Counted from the first letter of the stretch, positions 35,227 to 49,610 are shown. The stretch: DNA of 64,000 nucleotides from Actinoplanes couchii (GCF_016862075.1 NZ_BOMG01000027.1:62001-126000); one strand, 5' to 3'. A program made the numbers and translations. The notes: generated by a model from the letters alone, not told the origin.

Positions 35227-35244
35227 TTCGACTCGACAGAAAGC

Positions 35245-36435
35245 TCAGGAAGCGGCGTTCTTCAGGTCCTGGGCGCGGTCGGTGCTCTCCCACTTGAGGT
35301 CGGGGAGGTCCCGGCCGAAGTGACCGTAAGCGGCGGTCTGCTGGTAGATCGGGCGCAGCAGGTCCAGGTCGCGGATGATCGCGGCGGGACGCAGATCGAA
35401 GACGTCCTTGATGGCCTTCTCGATCCGCTCGACCGGCACGTTCTCGGTGCCGAAGGTCTCCACGAACAGGCTGACCGGGTGGGCCTTGCCGATCGCGTAG
35501 GCGACCTGGACCTCGCACCGCTCGGCGAGACCGGCGGCCACCACGTTCTTCGCCACCCAGCGGGTCGCGTACGCCGCGGAGCGGTCCACCTTCGACGGGT
35601 CCTTGCCGGAGAACGCGCCGCCACCGTGCCGGGCGTAACCACCGTAGGTGTCCACGATGATCTTGCGACCGGTCAGGCCGGCGTCACCCATCGGGCCGCC
35701 GATCTCGAACCGGCCGGTCGGGTTGACCAGCAGCCGGTAGCCCTCGGTCTCGATGCCGAGGCCCTCCAGCTCGGGCGCGATCACGTGGTCCCGGATGTCC
35801 GGCGTGAGCAGCGACTCCAGGGAGATGTCCGCGGCGTGCTGGGTCGACACCACGACGGTGTCGAGGCGGACGGGGCGCAGACCGTCGTACTCGATGGTGA
35901 CCTGGGTCTTGCCGTCCGGCCGCAGGTAGGGGATCGTGCCGTCCTTGCGCGCGGCGGACAGGCGCCGGGCCAGGCGGTGCGCGAGGGCGATCGGCAGCGG
36001 CATCAGCTCGGGCGTCTCCGAGCAGGCGAAGCCGAACATCATGCCCTGGTCTCCGGCGCCCTGGGAGTCGAGCACGTGCTCGCTGTCACCGGAGCGCAGC
36101 TCGATGGCGCTGTCGACACCCTGCGCGATGTCGGGCGACTGGGAGCCGATCGAGACGCTGACGCCACAGGACGCGCCGTCGAAGCCCTTCTTCGACGAGT
36201 CGTACCCGATGTTCAGGATCGTGTCGCGCACGATCTTGGGGATGTCGGCGTAGGCCTGCGTGGTGACCTCACCCGCCACGTGCACCTGGCCGGTGGTGAT
36301 CAGGGTCTCCACCGCGACGCGGCTGCGCGGGTCCTGGGCGAGCAGGGCGTCGAGAATCCCGTCGCTGATCTGGTCAGCGATCTTGTCCGGGTGGCCTTCC
36401 GTGACCGACTCGGAGGTGAACAGGCGGCGTGCCAC
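35245..36435 (-). CDS. metK: S-adenosylmethionine synthetase
   Basis: A 396-residue enzyme making SAM from ATP and methionine; active as a homotetramer. Signatures are [28 protein letters not shown] and [16 protein letters not shown]. The open frame extends to 36462, but the GTG at 36435 ([11 protein letters not shown]) follows GAGGAG at ideal spacing and starts the homology. Only 66 bp separate it from coaBC upstream, too short for a SAM riboswitch, and no such fold is visible. It likely shares the coaBC transcript or has a small promoter in that gap. Confidence 0.97.
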   Translation of the reverse strand: MARRLFTSESVTEGHPDKIADQISDGILDALLAQDPRSRVAVETLITTGQVHVAGEVTTQAYADIPKIVRDTILNIGYDSSKKGFDGASCGVSVSIGSQSPDIAQGVDSAIELRSGDSEHVLDSQGAGDQGMMFGFACSETPELMPLPIALAHRLARRLSAARKDGTIPYLRPDGKTQVTIEYDGLRPVRLDTVVVSTQHAADISLESLLTPDIRDHVIAPELEGLGIETEGYRLLVNPTGRFEIGGPMGDAGLTGRKIIVDTYGGYARHGGGAFSGKDPSKVDRSAAYATRWVAKNVVAAGLAERCEVQVAYAIGKAHPVSLFVETFGTENVPVERIEKAIKDVFDLRPAAIIRDLDLLRPIYQQTAAYGHFGRDLPDLKWESTDRAQDLKNAAS

Positions 36436-36501
36436 GGTGCTCCTCAGATTTGTCGAATACAACGTAACGCGGAAGTCTAGCCAGGGCGGCTGGTCAACGG
36501 C

Positions 36502-37698
36502 CTACCTGGGCTTCAGGCGGCTCACCACCTGGTCGAAAATCATATCGGCCACATCGTCTTTGGGGAGTTCCCCATGAGTGGCGGTGAGACCGTCCGACCC
36601 CAGGATGGTAACGGTGTTCCGGTCCTGCCCGAACACCTTGTCAACCCCGACTTCATTGATGACTATCAGGTCCGCTCGTTTCCGGACCAGCTTGCCGCGG
36701 GCGTTCTCCAGCGCGTCGTGGGTCTCCGCGGCGAACGCGACGAGCACCTGGCCGGGGCGCTTGGCCGCACCCAGTTCGGCCGCGATGTCCGGGTTCGTCA
36801 CCAGGGCGATCGGGGCGGGCGTACCGTCGTCGGACTTCTTGATCTTCTGCTCGGCGACCGACGCGGGCCGGAAGTCGGCGGGCGCGGCGGCCATCACGAC
36901 GACGTCCGCCGCAGCCGCCGCGGTGACGGTGGCCACCCGCAGCTCCTCGGTGGTGCCGACCCGGACGAGATCCACCCCGGCGGGGTCGGGCAGCGACACG
37001 TTCGCCGAGACGAGAGTCACCCTGGCGCCGCGGGCGACGGCGGCTTTCGCCAGCGCGTAACCCTGCTTGCCGGACGACCGGTTGCCCAGGAACCGCACCG
37101 GGTCCAGCGGCTCCCGCGTCCCGCCGGCGGTCACCACCACGTGCCGGCCCTCGAGATCGAGATCAAGACCCCGCTTGAGTACGCGGACCGCGGTCTCGAA
37201 GATCGCCGCCGGGTCCGGGAGCCGCCCCTTGCCGGTGTCCTTGCCGGTCAGGCGCCCGACGGCGGGCTCGATCACGATCGCCCCGCGGGACCGCAGGGTG
37301 GCCACGTTGGCCCGGACGGCCGGGTTCTCCCACATCTCGGTGTGCATCGCCGGCGCGTAGACGACCGGGCAGGTGGCGGTGAGCAGCGTGTTGGTGAGCA
37401 GGTCGTCGGCGATCCCGTGGGCGGCCCGGGCCAGCAGGTCGGCGGTGGCCGGGGCGACCACGACCAGCTCGGCGGCCCGCCCGATCCGCACGTGCGGCAC
37501 CTCGTGCACGTCGTCCCAGACCCCGGTGGCGACCGGCCGACCGGACAGCGCCGCCCAGGTCGGCTCACCGACGAACTCGAGCGCCGACGCGGTCGGCACC
37601 ACCCGCACCCCGTGACCCGATTCGGTGAACAGCCGCAGCAGCTCACACGCCTTGTAGGCGGCGATCCCGCCCCCGACCCCCAGCACGACCTCGGTCAC
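36502..37698 (-). CDS. coaBC: Bifunctional phosphopantothenoylcysteine decarboxylase/synthetase
   Basis: A 398-residue coenzyme A biosynthesis enzyme. The CoaC flavoprotein half starts VTEVVLGVGGGIAAYKACEL and contains the substrate-binding region APAMHTEMWENPA; the CoaB half carries VVVTAGGTREPLDPVRFLGN and the Lys-containing KKSDDGTPAPIAL segment. Possible starts are GTG 37710 and GTG 37698; I prefer 37698, which has GGGTGG upstream and starts the homology. It lies 179 bp downstream of rpoZ. Confidence 0.95.
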   Translation of the reverse strand: MTEVVLGVGGGIAAYKACELLRLFTESGHGVRVVPTASALEFVGEPTWAALSGRPVATGVWDDVHEVPHVRIGRAAELVVVAPATADLLARAAHGIADDLLTNTLLTATCPVVYAPAMHTEMWENPAVRANVATLRSRGAIVIEPAVGRLTGKDTGKGRLPDPAAIFETAVRVLKRGLDLDLEGRHVVVTAGGTREPLDPVRFLGNRSSGKQGYALAKAAVARGARVTLVSANVSLPDPAGVDLVRVGTTEELRVATVTAAAAADVVVMAAAPADFRPASVAEQKIKKSDDGTPAPIALVTNPDIAAELGAAKRPGQVLVAFAAETHDALENARGKLVRKRADLIVINEVGVDKVFGQDRNTVTILGSDGLTATHGELPKDDVADMIFDQVVSRLKPR

Positions 37699-37826
37699 AG
37701 TTCCACCCACTTCATGATTCACGTCACCCCGCACCGACACGGGAGGGGTAGCACCCCTCCCCGCTCACCGTGACCTGCCGTGACGCGGGGTCCGAGGGCT
37801 CGGCCCCGGGTAGGCGAATAAACGGA

Positions 37827-37863
37827 GTGCCCCCGGTTCGCGCTTTCCGCGAACAGGGGGCAC
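37827..37863. terminator. rpoZ terminator
   Basis: GTGCCCCC-GTTCGCG pairs with CGCGAAC-GGGGGCAC (15 bp with one mismatch, 5-nt loop), 14 nt after the rpoZ stop on the minus strand. Confidence 0.75.
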
Positions 37864-37877
37864 CTAAGTCACTTCGG

Positions 37878-38141
37878 TTACGGGTTGTCGGTCGCCTCTG
37901 CGGTGAGCAGACCGGCGTTGATCTCGCGCATCGCGATCGACAGCGGCTTCTCCTGCGGCGTGGTCTCCACGAGGGGACCGACGTACTCCAGCAGACCCTC
38001 ACCGAGCTGGCTGTAGTAGGCGTTGACCTGGCGGGCGCGCTTGGCCGCGAAGATCACCAGCGAGTACTTCGACGAGGTCTTGTCGAGCAGCTCGTCGATC
38101 GGCGGGTTGGTGATGCCTTCGGGGTTCGCGATGGTTCCCAC
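37878..38141 (-). CDS. rpoZ: DNA-directed RNA polymerase omega subunit
   Basis: An 87-residue omega subunit that supports beta' assembly. It begins [19 protein letters not shown], and the family core [20 protein letters not shown] is intact. It lies 28 nt after gmk in the conserved gmk-rpoZ-coaBC-metK order of actinobacteria. Confidence 0.97.
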   Translation of the reverse strand: MGTIANPEGITNPPIDELLDKTSSKYSLVIFAAKRARQVNAYYSQLGEGLLEYVGPLVETTPQEKPLSIAMREINAGLLTAEATDNP

Positions 38142-38169
38142 TGTGGTGAAGTCCTTAATCCTCGGAATA

Positions 38170-38763
38170 TCAATGCTCGTGTGCGAGGTGTAACGAACCG
38201 AGCAATCCTACCAGCTCATCCGCTGCACGCTCGACGAAGTCGTTGACGACGGTGTGGTCGAACTCGGATTCCGCGGCGAGTTCCTCGTCCGCGTGAGCCA
38301 GACGGCGCTTGATCGTCTCCTCGTCGTCGGTCCCCCGGCCGATGAGGCGCCGCTGCAGCTCCTCGACGCTCGGCGGGGCCAGGAAGACCAGCTGGGCTTC
38401 CTTCATGGCGGCACGGACCTGCCGGGCGCCCTGTAGGTCGATCTTCAACAAAACAGGCCGGCCCTGTCGGAGCCAGCCCTCGACCTGCGCGCGGGGTGTG
38501 CCGTAGAGGTTGCCCGCGAATTCCGCCCACTCCAGGAGCTGATCACCGTCGACCAGGCGCTGGAACTCGGACCTGCTTACGAAGTGGTAGTGCTCGCCGT
38601 CGGTCTCGTAGTCGCGCATCTTGCGTGTCGTCACCGACACCGAGAGTTTGATCCACGGCGAGCGCGCCCGGATCAGCTCGATCACACTGTCCTTCCCGAC
38701 CCCGGAGGGGCCGGAGAGAACAGTGAGGCGGGCTGCCGGGCGCGCGTCGTCATCCATGCTCAC
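38170..38763 (-). CDS. gmk: Guanylate kinase
   Basis: A 197-residue enzyme phosphorylating GMP to GDP. The P-loop reads [11 protein letters not shown], with Asp directly after the invariant Lys where Ser/Thr is common; GKD-type loops occur in related kinases. GMP-binding [22 protein letters not shown] and [13 protein letters not shown] are typical, as is the LID-like [17 protein letters not shown]. The gene begins 26 nt after the mihF stop. Confidence 0.95.
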   Translation of the reverse strand: MSMDDDARPAARLTVLSGPSGVGKDSVIELIRARSPWIKLSVSVTTRKMRDYETDGEHYHFVSRSEFQRLVDGDQLLEWAEFAGNLYGTPRAQVEGWLRQGRPVLLKIDLQGARQVRAAMKEAQLVFLAPPSVEELQRRLIGRGTDDEETIKRRLAHADEELAAESEFDHTVVNDFVERAADELVGLLGSLHLAHEH

Positions 38764-38789
38764 GGCTCATTCCTACACGAGCCGATGAG

Positions 38790-39107
38790 TCAGTTCGCAG
38801 CGAACTCCCCCAGGAGGGCCTTGCGCTGCTGGTCGCCGAGACCCCGGAGCCGGCGGCTCTCGGCGATCTTCAGCTTCTCCATGATCTGCGTCGCGCGGAT
38901 CTTGCCGATGCCCGGCAGTGCCTGAAGCACAGCCGAAACCTTCAGCTTGCCGACGACCTCGTCGCCTTCCGCGCGCTCGAGCACGGCGGCGAGGGTGGTC
39001 TTGCCGGACTTGAGCTGTTCCTTCAGCTCAGCCCGAGCCTTGCGAACTTCCGCGGCCTTCTCCAGCGCAGCCTGACGCTGTTCGGGGCTCAATGACGGGA
39101 GCGGCAC
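38790..39107 (-). CDS. mihF: Integration host factor, actinobacterial type
   Basis: A 105-residue nucleoid protein unrelated to E. coli IHF, first known from mycobacteriophage L5 integration. The sequence LPSLSPEQRQAALEKAAEV and the helix-turn-helix-like LPGIGKIRATQIMEKLKIAESRRL are conserved. In Streptomyces the orthologue (sIHF) binds DNA widely and affects development. The GTG at 39107 has GAGGAG upstream. A hairpin with AGGGAACC/GGTTCCCT arms lies about 75 nt upstream, near the likely promoter. Confidence 0.96.
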   Translation of the reverse strand: MPLPSLSPEQRQAALEKAAEVRKARAELKEQLKSGKTTLAAVLERAEGDEVVGKLKVSAVLQALPGIGKIRATQIMEKLKIAESRRLRGLGDQQRKALLGEFAAN

Positions 39108-39216
39108 CAGTTCTCCTCAGGTCCCTGAGCGGCGGTAGTTCAATACCGGCGCTTCTGTGAAACGTGGTGTGCCAGGGAACCAAAGGGGCATGTGGTTCCC
39201 TAGCGCCGGGAAAACT

Positions 39217-39232
39217 AGCGGTCAAAACCGCT
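39217..39232 (-). terminator. pyrF terminator
   Basis: On the minus strand AGCGGT-TTTG-ACCGCT is followed by AGTTTT, a short Rho-independent-like structure 60 nt after the pyrF stop at the end of the pyr operon. Confidence 0.55.
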
Positions 39233-39291
39233 TTCGGCAACGTGGGGGTACCCCGGAAACGCCTGATCGGAACCCTGCTATGCAGGCCGTT

Positions 39292-40122
39292 TCACCCGAG
39301 CGCGGTCCGGACGCCGTCCAGAACGCGCTCCGTCGCGGCCCGCAAATCGGCGATCGACGGCCCGGCGGACAGAACTTCGCGTGAGTACGACGGCAACACG
39401 TTGTGAAGGCTCTCACCGAAGACCGCGCGCAGGTCATCAGGGGTTCCGCCCTGGGCTCCGAGGCCCGGCGCGAGCAGCGGCCCGTTGACCGCGGAGAGGT
39501 CGTGGCCGGTCTCGCCGATCGTCGCGCCGACGACGAGCCCGAGACTTCCGAGCGGCCGCGCACCCGCGTTGACCTGGGAAATCTCATCGATCACGGTTTG
39601 CGCGACGGTCCTGCCCCCGGCGCCGACGGCGTGCTGGACGGCCGGCCCCTCGGGGTTCGAGGTGAGCGCCAACACGAAGACACCACCCCCGTGAGCGGCC
39701 GCGGATTCGAACGCCGGGGCCAGCGAACCGACTCCGAGATAGGGACTCACCGTAATCGCGTCACTACAGAGAGTGCTGGCCGGATTCAGATACGCGTCGG
39801 CGTACGCGGCCATCGTCGAGCCGATGTCGCCGCGCTTCACGTCCAACAGGACAAGAGCGCCGGCCTCTTTGGACTGTCGGATAGTTGACTCTAGAACCGC
39901 GACGCCGCGTGACCCAAATCTCTCAAAAAAAGCTGACTGCGGCTTCAGAACAGCTACCCGATCGGCCACCGCTTCGACGACCGTACGGGCGAAGCGTTCC
40001 AGGCCGGAGACATCGTCCGGAAGGCCCCAGCGGGACAGCAGAGCGGCGTGCGGATCGATGCCGACGCAGAGGGGACCACGCTCCGCTACCGCCGCATGGA
40101 GTCGTTCACCGAAGGTTTCCAT
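39292..40122 (-). CDS. pyrF: Orotidine 5'-phosphate decarboxylase
   Basis: A 276-residue type 2 OMP decarboxylase, the last step of UMP synthesis. The catalytic motif LLDVKRGDIGSTM holds the Lys/Asp network, and CVGIDPHAALLSRWGL is the N-terminal substrate site. A longer upstream frame overlaps bioA out of frame and is rejected; the ATG at 40122 (METFGERLHAAV) is preceded by GTGGGA. It is separated from bioA by 20 bp and is the last gene of the operon. Confidence 0.95.
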   Translation of the reverse strand: METFGERLHAAVAERGPLCVGIDPHAALLSRWGLPDDVSGLERFARTVVEAVADRVAVLKPQSAFFERFGSRGVAVLESTIRQSKEAGALVLLDVKRGDIGSTMAAYADAYLNPASTLCSDAITVSPYLGVGSLAPAFESAAAHGGGVFVLALTSNPEGPAVQHAVGAGGRTVAQTVIDEISQVNAGARPLGSLGLVVGATIGETGHDLSAVNGPLLAPGLGAQGGTPDDLRAVFGESLHNVLPSYSREVLSAGPSIADLRAATERVLDGVRTALG

Positions 40123-40142
40123 CAACAATTCCCACTTTCGAG

Positions 40143-41420
40143 TCAGCCGGCAGCCACCGCGGCGGCGATTCCGGCGGCGATTCGGGCCACGTCCGCCTCC
40201 TCGGTGACGAACGGCGGCATGGTGTAGATCAGGTCCCGGAACGGCCGCAGCCACACGCCCTCGGCGACGGCCGCGGCGGTCGCCCGGGGGATGTCCACGT
40301 CGTGATCGAGCTGAACGACGCCGATAGCGCCCAGGACCCGCACGTCGGCGACCCCCGGCGCCCCGCGAAGCGGCTCCAGACCGTCCCTGAGGCCTTTTTC
40401 GATCTTTCGTACGGGTTGGACCCAGCTCTCCCCCCGCAACAGCCGCAGAGAGGCTCCGGCGACCGCGCAGGCGAGCGGATTGCCCATGAAGGTCGGCCCG
40501 TGCGCGAGCCCGCCGCCCTCCCCCGCCGAGATCGCCTCGGCCACCGCGGCGGTGCACAGGGTGGCGGCCAGGGTCAGGTATCCCCCGGTGAGGGCCTTGC
40601 CCAGGCACATGATGTCCGGGCTGACACCCGCGTGATCGGCGCCGAAGAACCGCCCGGTCCGGCCGAAACCGGTGGCGATCTCGTCGAAGATCAGGAAGAT
40701 CCCGTGCGCGGCGGTCGCCTCCCGCAGCACCCGCAGGTACTCCGGATGGTGGAACCGCATCCCGCCGGCGCCCTGCACGACCGGTTCGACGATCACCGCG
40801 GCGATCTCGTCCGCGTGCCGCTCGATCATGGTGACCAGCTCGGCGGCGTAGGCCTCGTCGAACTCGGCGGGCGGCGGGCCGGCGAAGACCTGGGCGGTCA
40901 GCACCCCGGTCCAGAGCGAGTGCATGCCGCCGACCGGGTCGCAGACGCTCATCGGGTGGAAGGTGTCACCGTGGTAACCGCCGCGCCAGGTGGCCAGCCG
41001 CTGCCGGCCCGGCCGCCCGAGAGCGCGCTGGGCCTGCAGGGCCATCTTGATCGCCACCTCGACCCCGACCGAGCCGGAGTCGCAGAGGAAGACATGCTCC
41101 AGGCCGGCCGGGGTGATCTCGACGAGTTCGGTGGCCAGGGCGATGGCCGGCTCGTGGGTGAGCCCGCCGAACATCACGTGGCTCATCCGGCCGGCCTGCT
41201 CGGCCAGGGCCGCGTCCAGCACCGGGTTGCGGTACCCGTGGATCGCGGCCCACCACGACGACATCCCGTCGACCAGCTCCCGGCCGTCGGCCAGCCGCAG
41301 CCGGACGCCCTCGGCGCTCTCCACCAGGTAGGGGTCGCTGCGCCCGGGCATCGGGCCGTACGGGTGCCAGACGTGCGCCCGGTCGAGTGCGATCAGTTCG
41401 TCGCGCCCGGCCGGGCTCAT
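40143..41420 (-). CDS. bioA: Adenosylmethionine-8-amino-7-oxononanoate transaminase
   Basis: A 425-residue class III PLP aminotransferase forming DAPA in biotin synthesis. [14 protein letters not shown] and [16 protein letters not shown] are BioA-specific substrate motifs; PLP is bound through [13 protein letters not shown] and the Lys in [11 protein letters not shown]. No other biotin gene is nearby. It sits inside the pyrimidine operon between pyrD and pyrF, and its start overlaps the pyrD stop by 4 nt, so it is translated with the pyr genes. I do not see signs of recent transfer. Confidence 0.93.
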   Translation of the reverse strand: MSPAGRDELIALDRAHVWHPYGPMPGRSDPYLVESAEGVRLRLADGRELVDGMSSWWAAIHGYRNPVLDAALAEQAGRMSHVMFGGLTHEPAIALATELVEITPAGLEHVFLCDSGSVGVEVAIKMALQAQRALGRPGRQRLATWRGGYHGDTFHPMSVCDPVGGMHSLWTGVLTAQVFAGPPPAEFDEAYAAELVTMIERHADEIAAVIVEPVVQGAGGMRFHHPEYLRVLREATAAHGIFLIFDEIATGFGRTGRFFGADHAGVSPDIMCLGKALTGGYLTLAATLCTAAVAEAISAGEGGGLAHGPTFMGNPLACAVAGASLRLLRGESWVQPVRKIEKGLRDGLEPLRGAPGVADVRVLGAIGVVQLDHDVDIPRATAAAVAEGVWLRPFRDLIYTMPPFVTEEADVARIAAGIAAAVAAG

Positions 41421-42444
41421 CGTGCGGCGGACACCCGGGACGGGCGGGCCCCCCGGGCGACTTCGAGCACCAGGTCCGGGCCCCGGTAGATGAACCCGGA
41501 GTAGAGCTGCACCAGCGCCGCCCCGGCGTCCAGCATGCGGGCGGCGTCGTCGGCCGACATGATCCCGCCCACCCCGATGATCGGCAGCTTCCCGCCGGTC
41601 TCGGTGTGCACGAACCGGACCACCTCGCGGGCCTTGGCGGTCAGCGGGGCGCCGGACAGGCCGCCCGCCTCGCTCGCCAGGTGCTGGTCCTCAGGAGCGA
41701 GGCCGTCCCGGGACAGCGTGGTGTTGGTCGCGATGATCCCGGCCGCGCCGTGGTCCAGGCAGACCTCGAGAAGCTCGGCGATGGCCGGCTCGGTCAGGTC
41801 CGGGGCGATCTTGACGAGCACCGGGACCGGGCCGGCCAGCGCCTTCAGCAGCCCGGCGATCGCGTCCTTGTCCTGCAACGTACGCAGGCCGGGGGTGTTC
41901 GGTGAGGAGACGTTGACCGCGATGTAGTCGGCGTACGGGTGCAGCAGCCGGTACGAGGTCAGGTAGTCCTCGACCGCGTCCTCCAGCGGCGTGACCTTGG
42001 ACTTGCCGAGCGAGATCCCCAGCGGCACGTCGAGCGGGCCCAGCTCGGCCAGCCGGTCGGCGAGGGCCGCCGCGCCGGCGTTGTTGAAGCCCATCCGGTT
42101 GACGATGCCCTCGCTGGCCTTGGCCCGGAACAGGCGCGGCTTGTCGTTGCCCGGCTGCGGTTTCGCGGTGACCGTGCCGACCTCGACGAAGCCGAACCCG
42201 AGCGCCGGCCAGGCCCGCAGCGCGAGCCCGTTCTTGTCGACGCCGGCGGCCAGGCCGACCCGGTTCGGGAACCGGACGCCGAAGACCTCGACCGGGTTGG
42301 CGAACGTGTACCAGCGGCGCATCGCGGCCAGCGCCGGAGCGGGCAGCTTCGCCAGCTGGTTGAGGGTCCACTCGTGGGCGTGCTCGGCGTCCCCGCCGCC
42401 CAGCCGGAACAGTGCCGGCCGGGCGACGCTGGTGAAGAGACCCA

Positions 42445-42445
<1 letters not shown>
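41417..42445 (-). CDS. pyrD: Dihydroorotate dehydrogenase (quinone), class 2
   Basis: A 342-residue membrane-associated flavoenzyme. The N-terminal ~40 residues form the class 2 membrane-contact helices; the FMN barrel includes [14 protein letters not shown] and [13 protein letters not shown], where Ser is the catalytic base of class 2 enzymes, and [13 protein letters not shown] binds the FMN phosphate. Its ATG overlaps the carB stop (TAATG) and its stop overlaps the bioA start. Confidence 0.96.
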
Positions 42446-45759
<3,314 letters not shown>

Positions 45760-45764
45760 TGAAC

Positions 45765-46871
45765 TCAGCCCTTCTTCTCGACGAGCTCGACGAAGCGGTC
45801 GAACAGGTAGTCGGCGTCGTGCGGGCCGGCGGCGGCCTCGGGGTGGTACTGGACGGTGAAAGCCGGGACCTCCAGGCCCCGCAGGCCCTCGACCACGTTG
45901 TCGTTGAGGCAGACGTGCGAGACCTCGACCCCGCCGAACTCGGTGTCGATGCGCTCGCCGATCGGGGCGTCCACCGCGAACCCGTGGTTGTGGCTGGTCA
46001 CCTCGACCTTGCCGGTGGTCCTGTCGAGCACCGGCTGGTTGATACCGCGGTGGCCGTAGCCCAGCTTGTAGGTGCCGAAGCCGAGCGCCCGCCCGAGGAT
46101 CTGGCTGCCGAAGCAGATGCCGAACAGCGGCACCTCGCGGCGCATCACCTCGCGTGCCAGGGCGACCGGGCCGTCGGCGGTGGCCGGGTCACCGGGGCCG
46201 GGCGAGAAGAACACCGCGTCCGGGCCGACCGCGAGCAGGTCCTCGATGCTCGACGACGCCGGGAAGACGTGCGTGGTCACGCCCCGGGAGGCGAGCCGCC
46301 GGGAGACGTTGCGCTTGATGCCCAGGTCCAGTGCGGCGACCGTGTACCGGTGCTCGCCCTCGGCCTCGACGACGTACGGCGAGGAGGTGGTGACCTGCGC
46401 GGACAGGTCGGCGCCGAGCATCTGCGGCTGGTGCAGGATCCGCTGGCGCAGCTTCTCGGCGTCCAGGTCGAGCGAGGAGATGCCGACCCGCATCGCGCCC
46501 CGGTCCCGCAGGTGCCGGGTCAGGGCCCGGGTGTCGATGCCGCTGATGCCGACGACACCCTCGTCGGCCAGGCGGTCGCCCAGGTCGCCGGTGGAGCGCC
46601 AGTTCGACGGGCGGCGGGCCGGGTCGCGGACCACGTAGCCGGAGACCCAGATCCGGTCCGACTCGTCGTCCTCGGCGTTGACGCCGGTGTTGCCGATCTG
46701 CGGCGCGGTCTGCACCACGACCTGCTTGTGGAACGACGGGTCGGTCAGCGTCTCCTGGTAGCCGGTCATGCCGGTGGTGAACACCGCCTCACCGAACGTC
46801 TCACCGACGGCGCCGTAGGAGGTGCCGTGGAACGTGCGACCGTCCTCCAGCACGAGGATCGCCTTGGTCAC
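45765..46871 (-). CDS. carA: Carbamoyl-phosphate synthase small subunit
   Basis: A 368-residue glutaminase subunit. The N-terminal domain starts [20 protein letters not shown]; the class I glutamine amidotransferase domain has its nucleophile in [15 protein letters not shown] and the His/Glu pair in [14 protein letters not shown]. It starts with a GTG that overlaps the pyrC stop by 4 nt. Confidence 0.97.
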   Translation of the reverse strand: MTKAILVLEDGRTFHGTSYGAVGETFGEAVFTTGMTGYQETLTDPSFHKQVVVQTAPQIGNTGVNAEDDESDRIWVSGYVVRDPARRPSNWRSTGDLGDRLADEGVVGISGIDTRALTRHLRDRGAMRVGISSLDLDAEKLRQRILHQPQMLGADLSAQVTTSSPYVVEAEGEHRYTVAALDLGIKRNVSRRLASRGVTTHVFPASSSIEDLLAVGPDAVFFSPGPGDPATADGPVALAREVMRREVPLFGICFGSQILGRALGFGTYKLGYGHRGINQPVLDRTTGKVEVTSHNHGFAVDAPIGERIDTEFGGVEVSHVCLNDNVVEGLRGLEVPAFTVQYHPEAAAGPHDADYLFDRFVELVEKKG

Positions 46872-48133
46872 TTGACTGCCTTTCCGTCCAGAACCGTGGC
46901 CTCGCCCCGCAGGAAGGTCGCGACGATGCGACCGGGCAGGGTCATGCCGGCGTACGGCGTGTTGCGGCTGCGGCTGGCCAGCTCGGCCGGGTCGACGACC
47001 CGCTGCACCGAGGGATCCACCAGCGTCAGGTTGGCCGGGGTTCCGGCCTTCGTCAGGTCACCGCCGTGCCCGTCCAGCCCGGCGATGCGGGCCGGGGCGA
47101 TCGACATCCGGTCGGCGATCAGGTCCCACTGCGGGCCGAAGACGCTCAGCACGATCGGCAGGGCGGTCTCCAGACCGAGCATGCCGGGGCGGGCGTACGA
47201 CCACTCGCATTCCTTGTCCTGCACCGCGTGCGGGGCGTGGTCGGTGGCCACCACGTCGATGACCCCGTCGAGCAGGGCCCGGCGGAGGGCTTCGACGTCC
47301 TTGCGCGTACGCAACGGTGGGTTGACCTTGAAGACCGGGTCGTAGCCGGCCGCGAGCTCGTCGGTGAGCAGCAGATGGTGCGGGGTGACCTCGGCCGTCA
47401 CGCGGACGCCGCGCGCCTTGGCCTGGCGCAGCACCTCGACCGAACCGGCGGTGGAGACGTGGCAGACGTGCAGGCGGCTGCCGACGTGCTCGGCGAGCAG
47501 CACGTCGCGGGCGATGATCGCCTCCTCGGCGACCGCGGGCCAGCCGGTCAGACCCAGGCGGGTGCTGACCTCGCCCTCGTGCATCTGCGCACCCTCGGTG
47601 AGCCGGGGCTCCTCGGCGTGCTGGGCGATGACGCCGTCGAACGCCTTCACGTACTCCAGGGCACGGCGCATCAGCTTCGGGTCGGCGACGCAGAAGCCGT
47701 CGTCGGAGAAGATCCGCACGTTGGCCGCCGAGGTGGCCATCGCGCCCAGCTCGGCCATCTGCTTGCCGGCCAGGCCGACGGTGACGGCGCCGATCGGCTG
47801 CACGTCGACCAGCCCGGCCTCCCGGCCCAGGCGCCAGACCTGCTCGACCACACCGGCGGTGTCGGCGACCGGCGAGGTGTTCGCCATCGCGCAGACCGCG
47901 GTGTAGCCGCCGAGCGCGGCGGCCCGGGATCCGGTGTCGACGGTCTCGGCGTCCTCCCGGCCCGGTTCGCGCAGGTGGGTGTGCACGTCCACCAGGCCGG
48001 GCAGGGCGACGAGGCCGGCGGCGTCGATGACCTCCGCGCCGTCGACCGGTTTGTCGGAGATGACGCCATCCGCGATATAAAGGTCCGTCGGCGAAGCACC
48101 GAGGATCGAGACGCCCTTGAGCAGGTACGCCAT
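46868..48133 (-). CDS. pyrC: Dihydroorotase
   Basis: A 421-residue type I amidohydrolase. The zinc motif [11 protein letters not shown], the substrate/metal loop FSDDGFCV and [14 protein letters not shown] are present. The ATG at 48133 has GGGAGG 6 nt upstream; the adjacent in-frame GTG at 48136 is too close to that Shine-Dalgarno. The start overlaps the pyrB stop. Type I dihydroorotases often associate with the PyrB subunit (family knowledge). Confidence 0.96.
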   Translation of the reverse strand: MAYLLKGVSILGASPTDLYIADGVISDKPVDGAEVIDAAGLVALPGLVDVHTHLREPGREDAETVDTGSRAAALGGYTAVCAMANTSPVADTAGVVEQVWRLGREAGLVDVQPIGAVTVGLAGKQMAELGAMATSAANVRIFSDDGFCVADPKLMRRALEYVKAFDGVIAQHAEEPRLTEGAQMHEGEVSTRLGLTGWPAVAEEAIIARDVLLAEHVGSRLHVCHVSTAGSVEVLRQAKARGVRVTAEVTPHHLLLTDELAAGYDPVFKVNPPLRTRKDVEALRRALLDGVIDVVATDHAPHAVQDKECEWSYARPGMLGLETALPIVLSVFGPQWDLIADRMSIAPARIAGLDGHGGDLTKAGTPANLTLVDPSVQRVVDPAELASRSRNTPYAGMTLPGRIVATFLRGEATVLDGKAVK

Positions 48134-49041
48134 CACTTGCCTCCCAGCAGCAGGTAGAGGACGGCCATCCGGACACTGACGCCGTTGGCGACCTGTTCGA
48201 CGATGGTGGAGCGGGGCGAGTCGGCGACCTCGGGCGCGATCTCCATCCCCCGGTTCATCGGGCCGGGGTGCATGACGATCGCGTGCTCCGGCAGCTTCCG
48301 GAGCCGGGGCACGTCGAGCCCGTAACGGCGGCTGTACTCCCGCGCCGACGGGAAGTAGGAGTCCTGCATGCGCTCGGTCTGCACGCGCAGCATCATCACC
48401 ACGTCACTGTCCGGCAGGACGGCGTCCAGATCGTACGAAACCTGGGCCTTGTCGGTCAGATCCAGCGGGATCAGCGTGGGCGGGCCGACCACCGTGACCC
48501 GCGCTCCCAGCGTCGACAGCAGCAGGATGTTGGAGCGGGCGACCCGGCTGTGCAGCACGTCGCCGACGATGGCCACCTTGAGGCCGTCGAGACGACCCAG
48601 GCGGGACCGCATCGTGTACGCGTCGAGCAGAGCCTGCGTCGGGTGCTCGTGGGTGCCGTCGCCGGCGTTGACGACCGAGCCCTCGACCCAGTTCGCCAGC
48701 CGGTGCGGCGCGCCGCTGGCCGAGTGCCGGATCACCACGGCGTCGGCGCCCATCGCCTGCAGGGTCAGCGCGGTGTCCTTGAGGCTCTCGCCCTTGGAGA
48801 CGCTGGAACCCTTGGCGGAGAAATTGATCACGTCGGCGGAGAGCCGCTTGGCGGCCGCCTCGAACGAGATCCGGGTGCGGGTCGAGTCCTCGTAGAAGAG
48901 GTTGACCACGGTCCGGCCGCGCAGCGCGGGCAGCTTCTTGACCTCGCGCCCGGACAGCGCCGCCATCTCGGCCGCGGTGTCCAGGATCAGGGTGGCGGTG
49001 TCCGCGTCCAGGTCGGCGGCGGAGCGCAGGTGCTTGATCAA
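48133..49041 (-). CDS. pyrB: Aspartate carbamoyltransferase catalytic subunit
   Basis: A 302-residue ATCase. The carbamoyl-phosphate site is [19 protein letters not shown], with [11 protein letters not shown] and [11 protein letters not shown] following. It begins with TTG at 49041, placed 6 nt after GGAGG and overlapping the pyrR TGA (TTGA). No pyrI regulatory gene is present. Confidence 0.97.
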   Translation of the reverse strand: MIKHLRSAADLDADTATLILDTAAEMAALSGREVKKLPALRGRTVVNLFYEDSTRTRISFEAAAKRLSADVINFSAKGSSVSKGESLKDTALTLQAMGADAVVIRHSASGAPHRLANWVEGSVVNAGDGTHEHPTQALLDAYTMRSRLGRLDGLKVAIVGDVLHSRVARSNILLLSTLGARVTVVGPPTLIPLDLTDKAQVSYDLDAVLPDSDVVMMLRVQTERMQDSYFPSAREYSRRYGLDVPRLRKLPEHAIVMHPGPMNRGMEIAPEVADSPRSTIVEQVANGVSVRMAVLYLLLGGK

Positions 49042-49598
49042 CTCAAGCCTCCGATCAGGCGTACCTCGTCGGCGCCGTCGGTCTCGGTGAGGGCCACCTT
49101 GACACTCTCGGCGAGCGCGGTGGGGATGTTCTTGCCGACGTAGTCGGCGCGGATCGGCAACTGCCGGTGACCGCGATCGACCAGCACCGCGAGCTGCACC
49201 GAGCTGGGCCGGCCGAGGTCCTTGAGCGCGTCCAGCGCGGCGCGCACCGAGCGGCCGGAGAAGAGCACGTCGTCGACGAGGATGACCCGCAGGCCGTCGA
49301 TGCCGGCCGGCGGCAGCTCGGTGCGGCCGAGCGCGCGGGTGGCCTTGAGGCGCAGATCGTCGCGGTAGAGCGTGATGTCCAGGGAGCCCACCGGGACCTC
49401 GACGCCCTCGAAGGCGTGAATCCGGGCGGCCAGCCGGTGCGCGAGCGGAACACCGCGGGTGGGGATGCCGAGCAGCACGGTGCCGGTGGCGCCGGAGGTC
49501 TTCTCGAGGATCTGATGCGCGATGCGGTCGACGACCCGATGCAGGTCGGACCCTTCCAGAATGATCTTGCTGGGCGCGTCTGCGCGTGGCTGCGCCAC
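49038..49598 (-). CDS. pyrR: Bifunctional pyr operon regulator / uracil phosphoribosyltransferase
   Basis: A 186-residue PRTase-fold protein. The PRPP loop is [21 protein letters not shown], preceded by [15 protein letters not shown]. PyrR binds pyr leader RNA in response to UMP/UTP. I choose the GTG at 49598 ([12 protein letters not shown]), which follows a near-perfect AAGGAGG at 6 nt; the open frame to 49622 lacks homology. A stem-loop immediately precedes that Shine-Dalgarno, consistent with the translational repression known for mycobacterial pyrR. It is the first gene of the pyr operon. Confidence 0.95.
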   Translation of the reverse strand: MAQPRADAPSKIILEGSDLHRVVDRIAHQILEKTSGATGTVLLGIPTRGVPLAHRLAARIHAFEGVEVPVGSLDITLYRDDLRLKATRALGRTELPPAGIDGLRVILVDDVLFSGRSVRAALDALKDLGRPSSVQLAVLVDRGHRQLPIRADYVGKNIPTALAESVKVALTETDGADEVRLIGGLS

Positions 49599-49610
49599 GG
49601 CGGACCTCCT

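Noticed and set aside
36436..36501. SAM riboswitch upstream of metK
   Set aside because: The gap to coaBC is only 66 bp and lacks any recognisable SAM aptamer blocks.
39292..40608. 438-codon extension of pyrF
   Set aside because: The upstream part overlaps bioA out of frame and is Arg/Gly-rich; the conserved start is at 40122.
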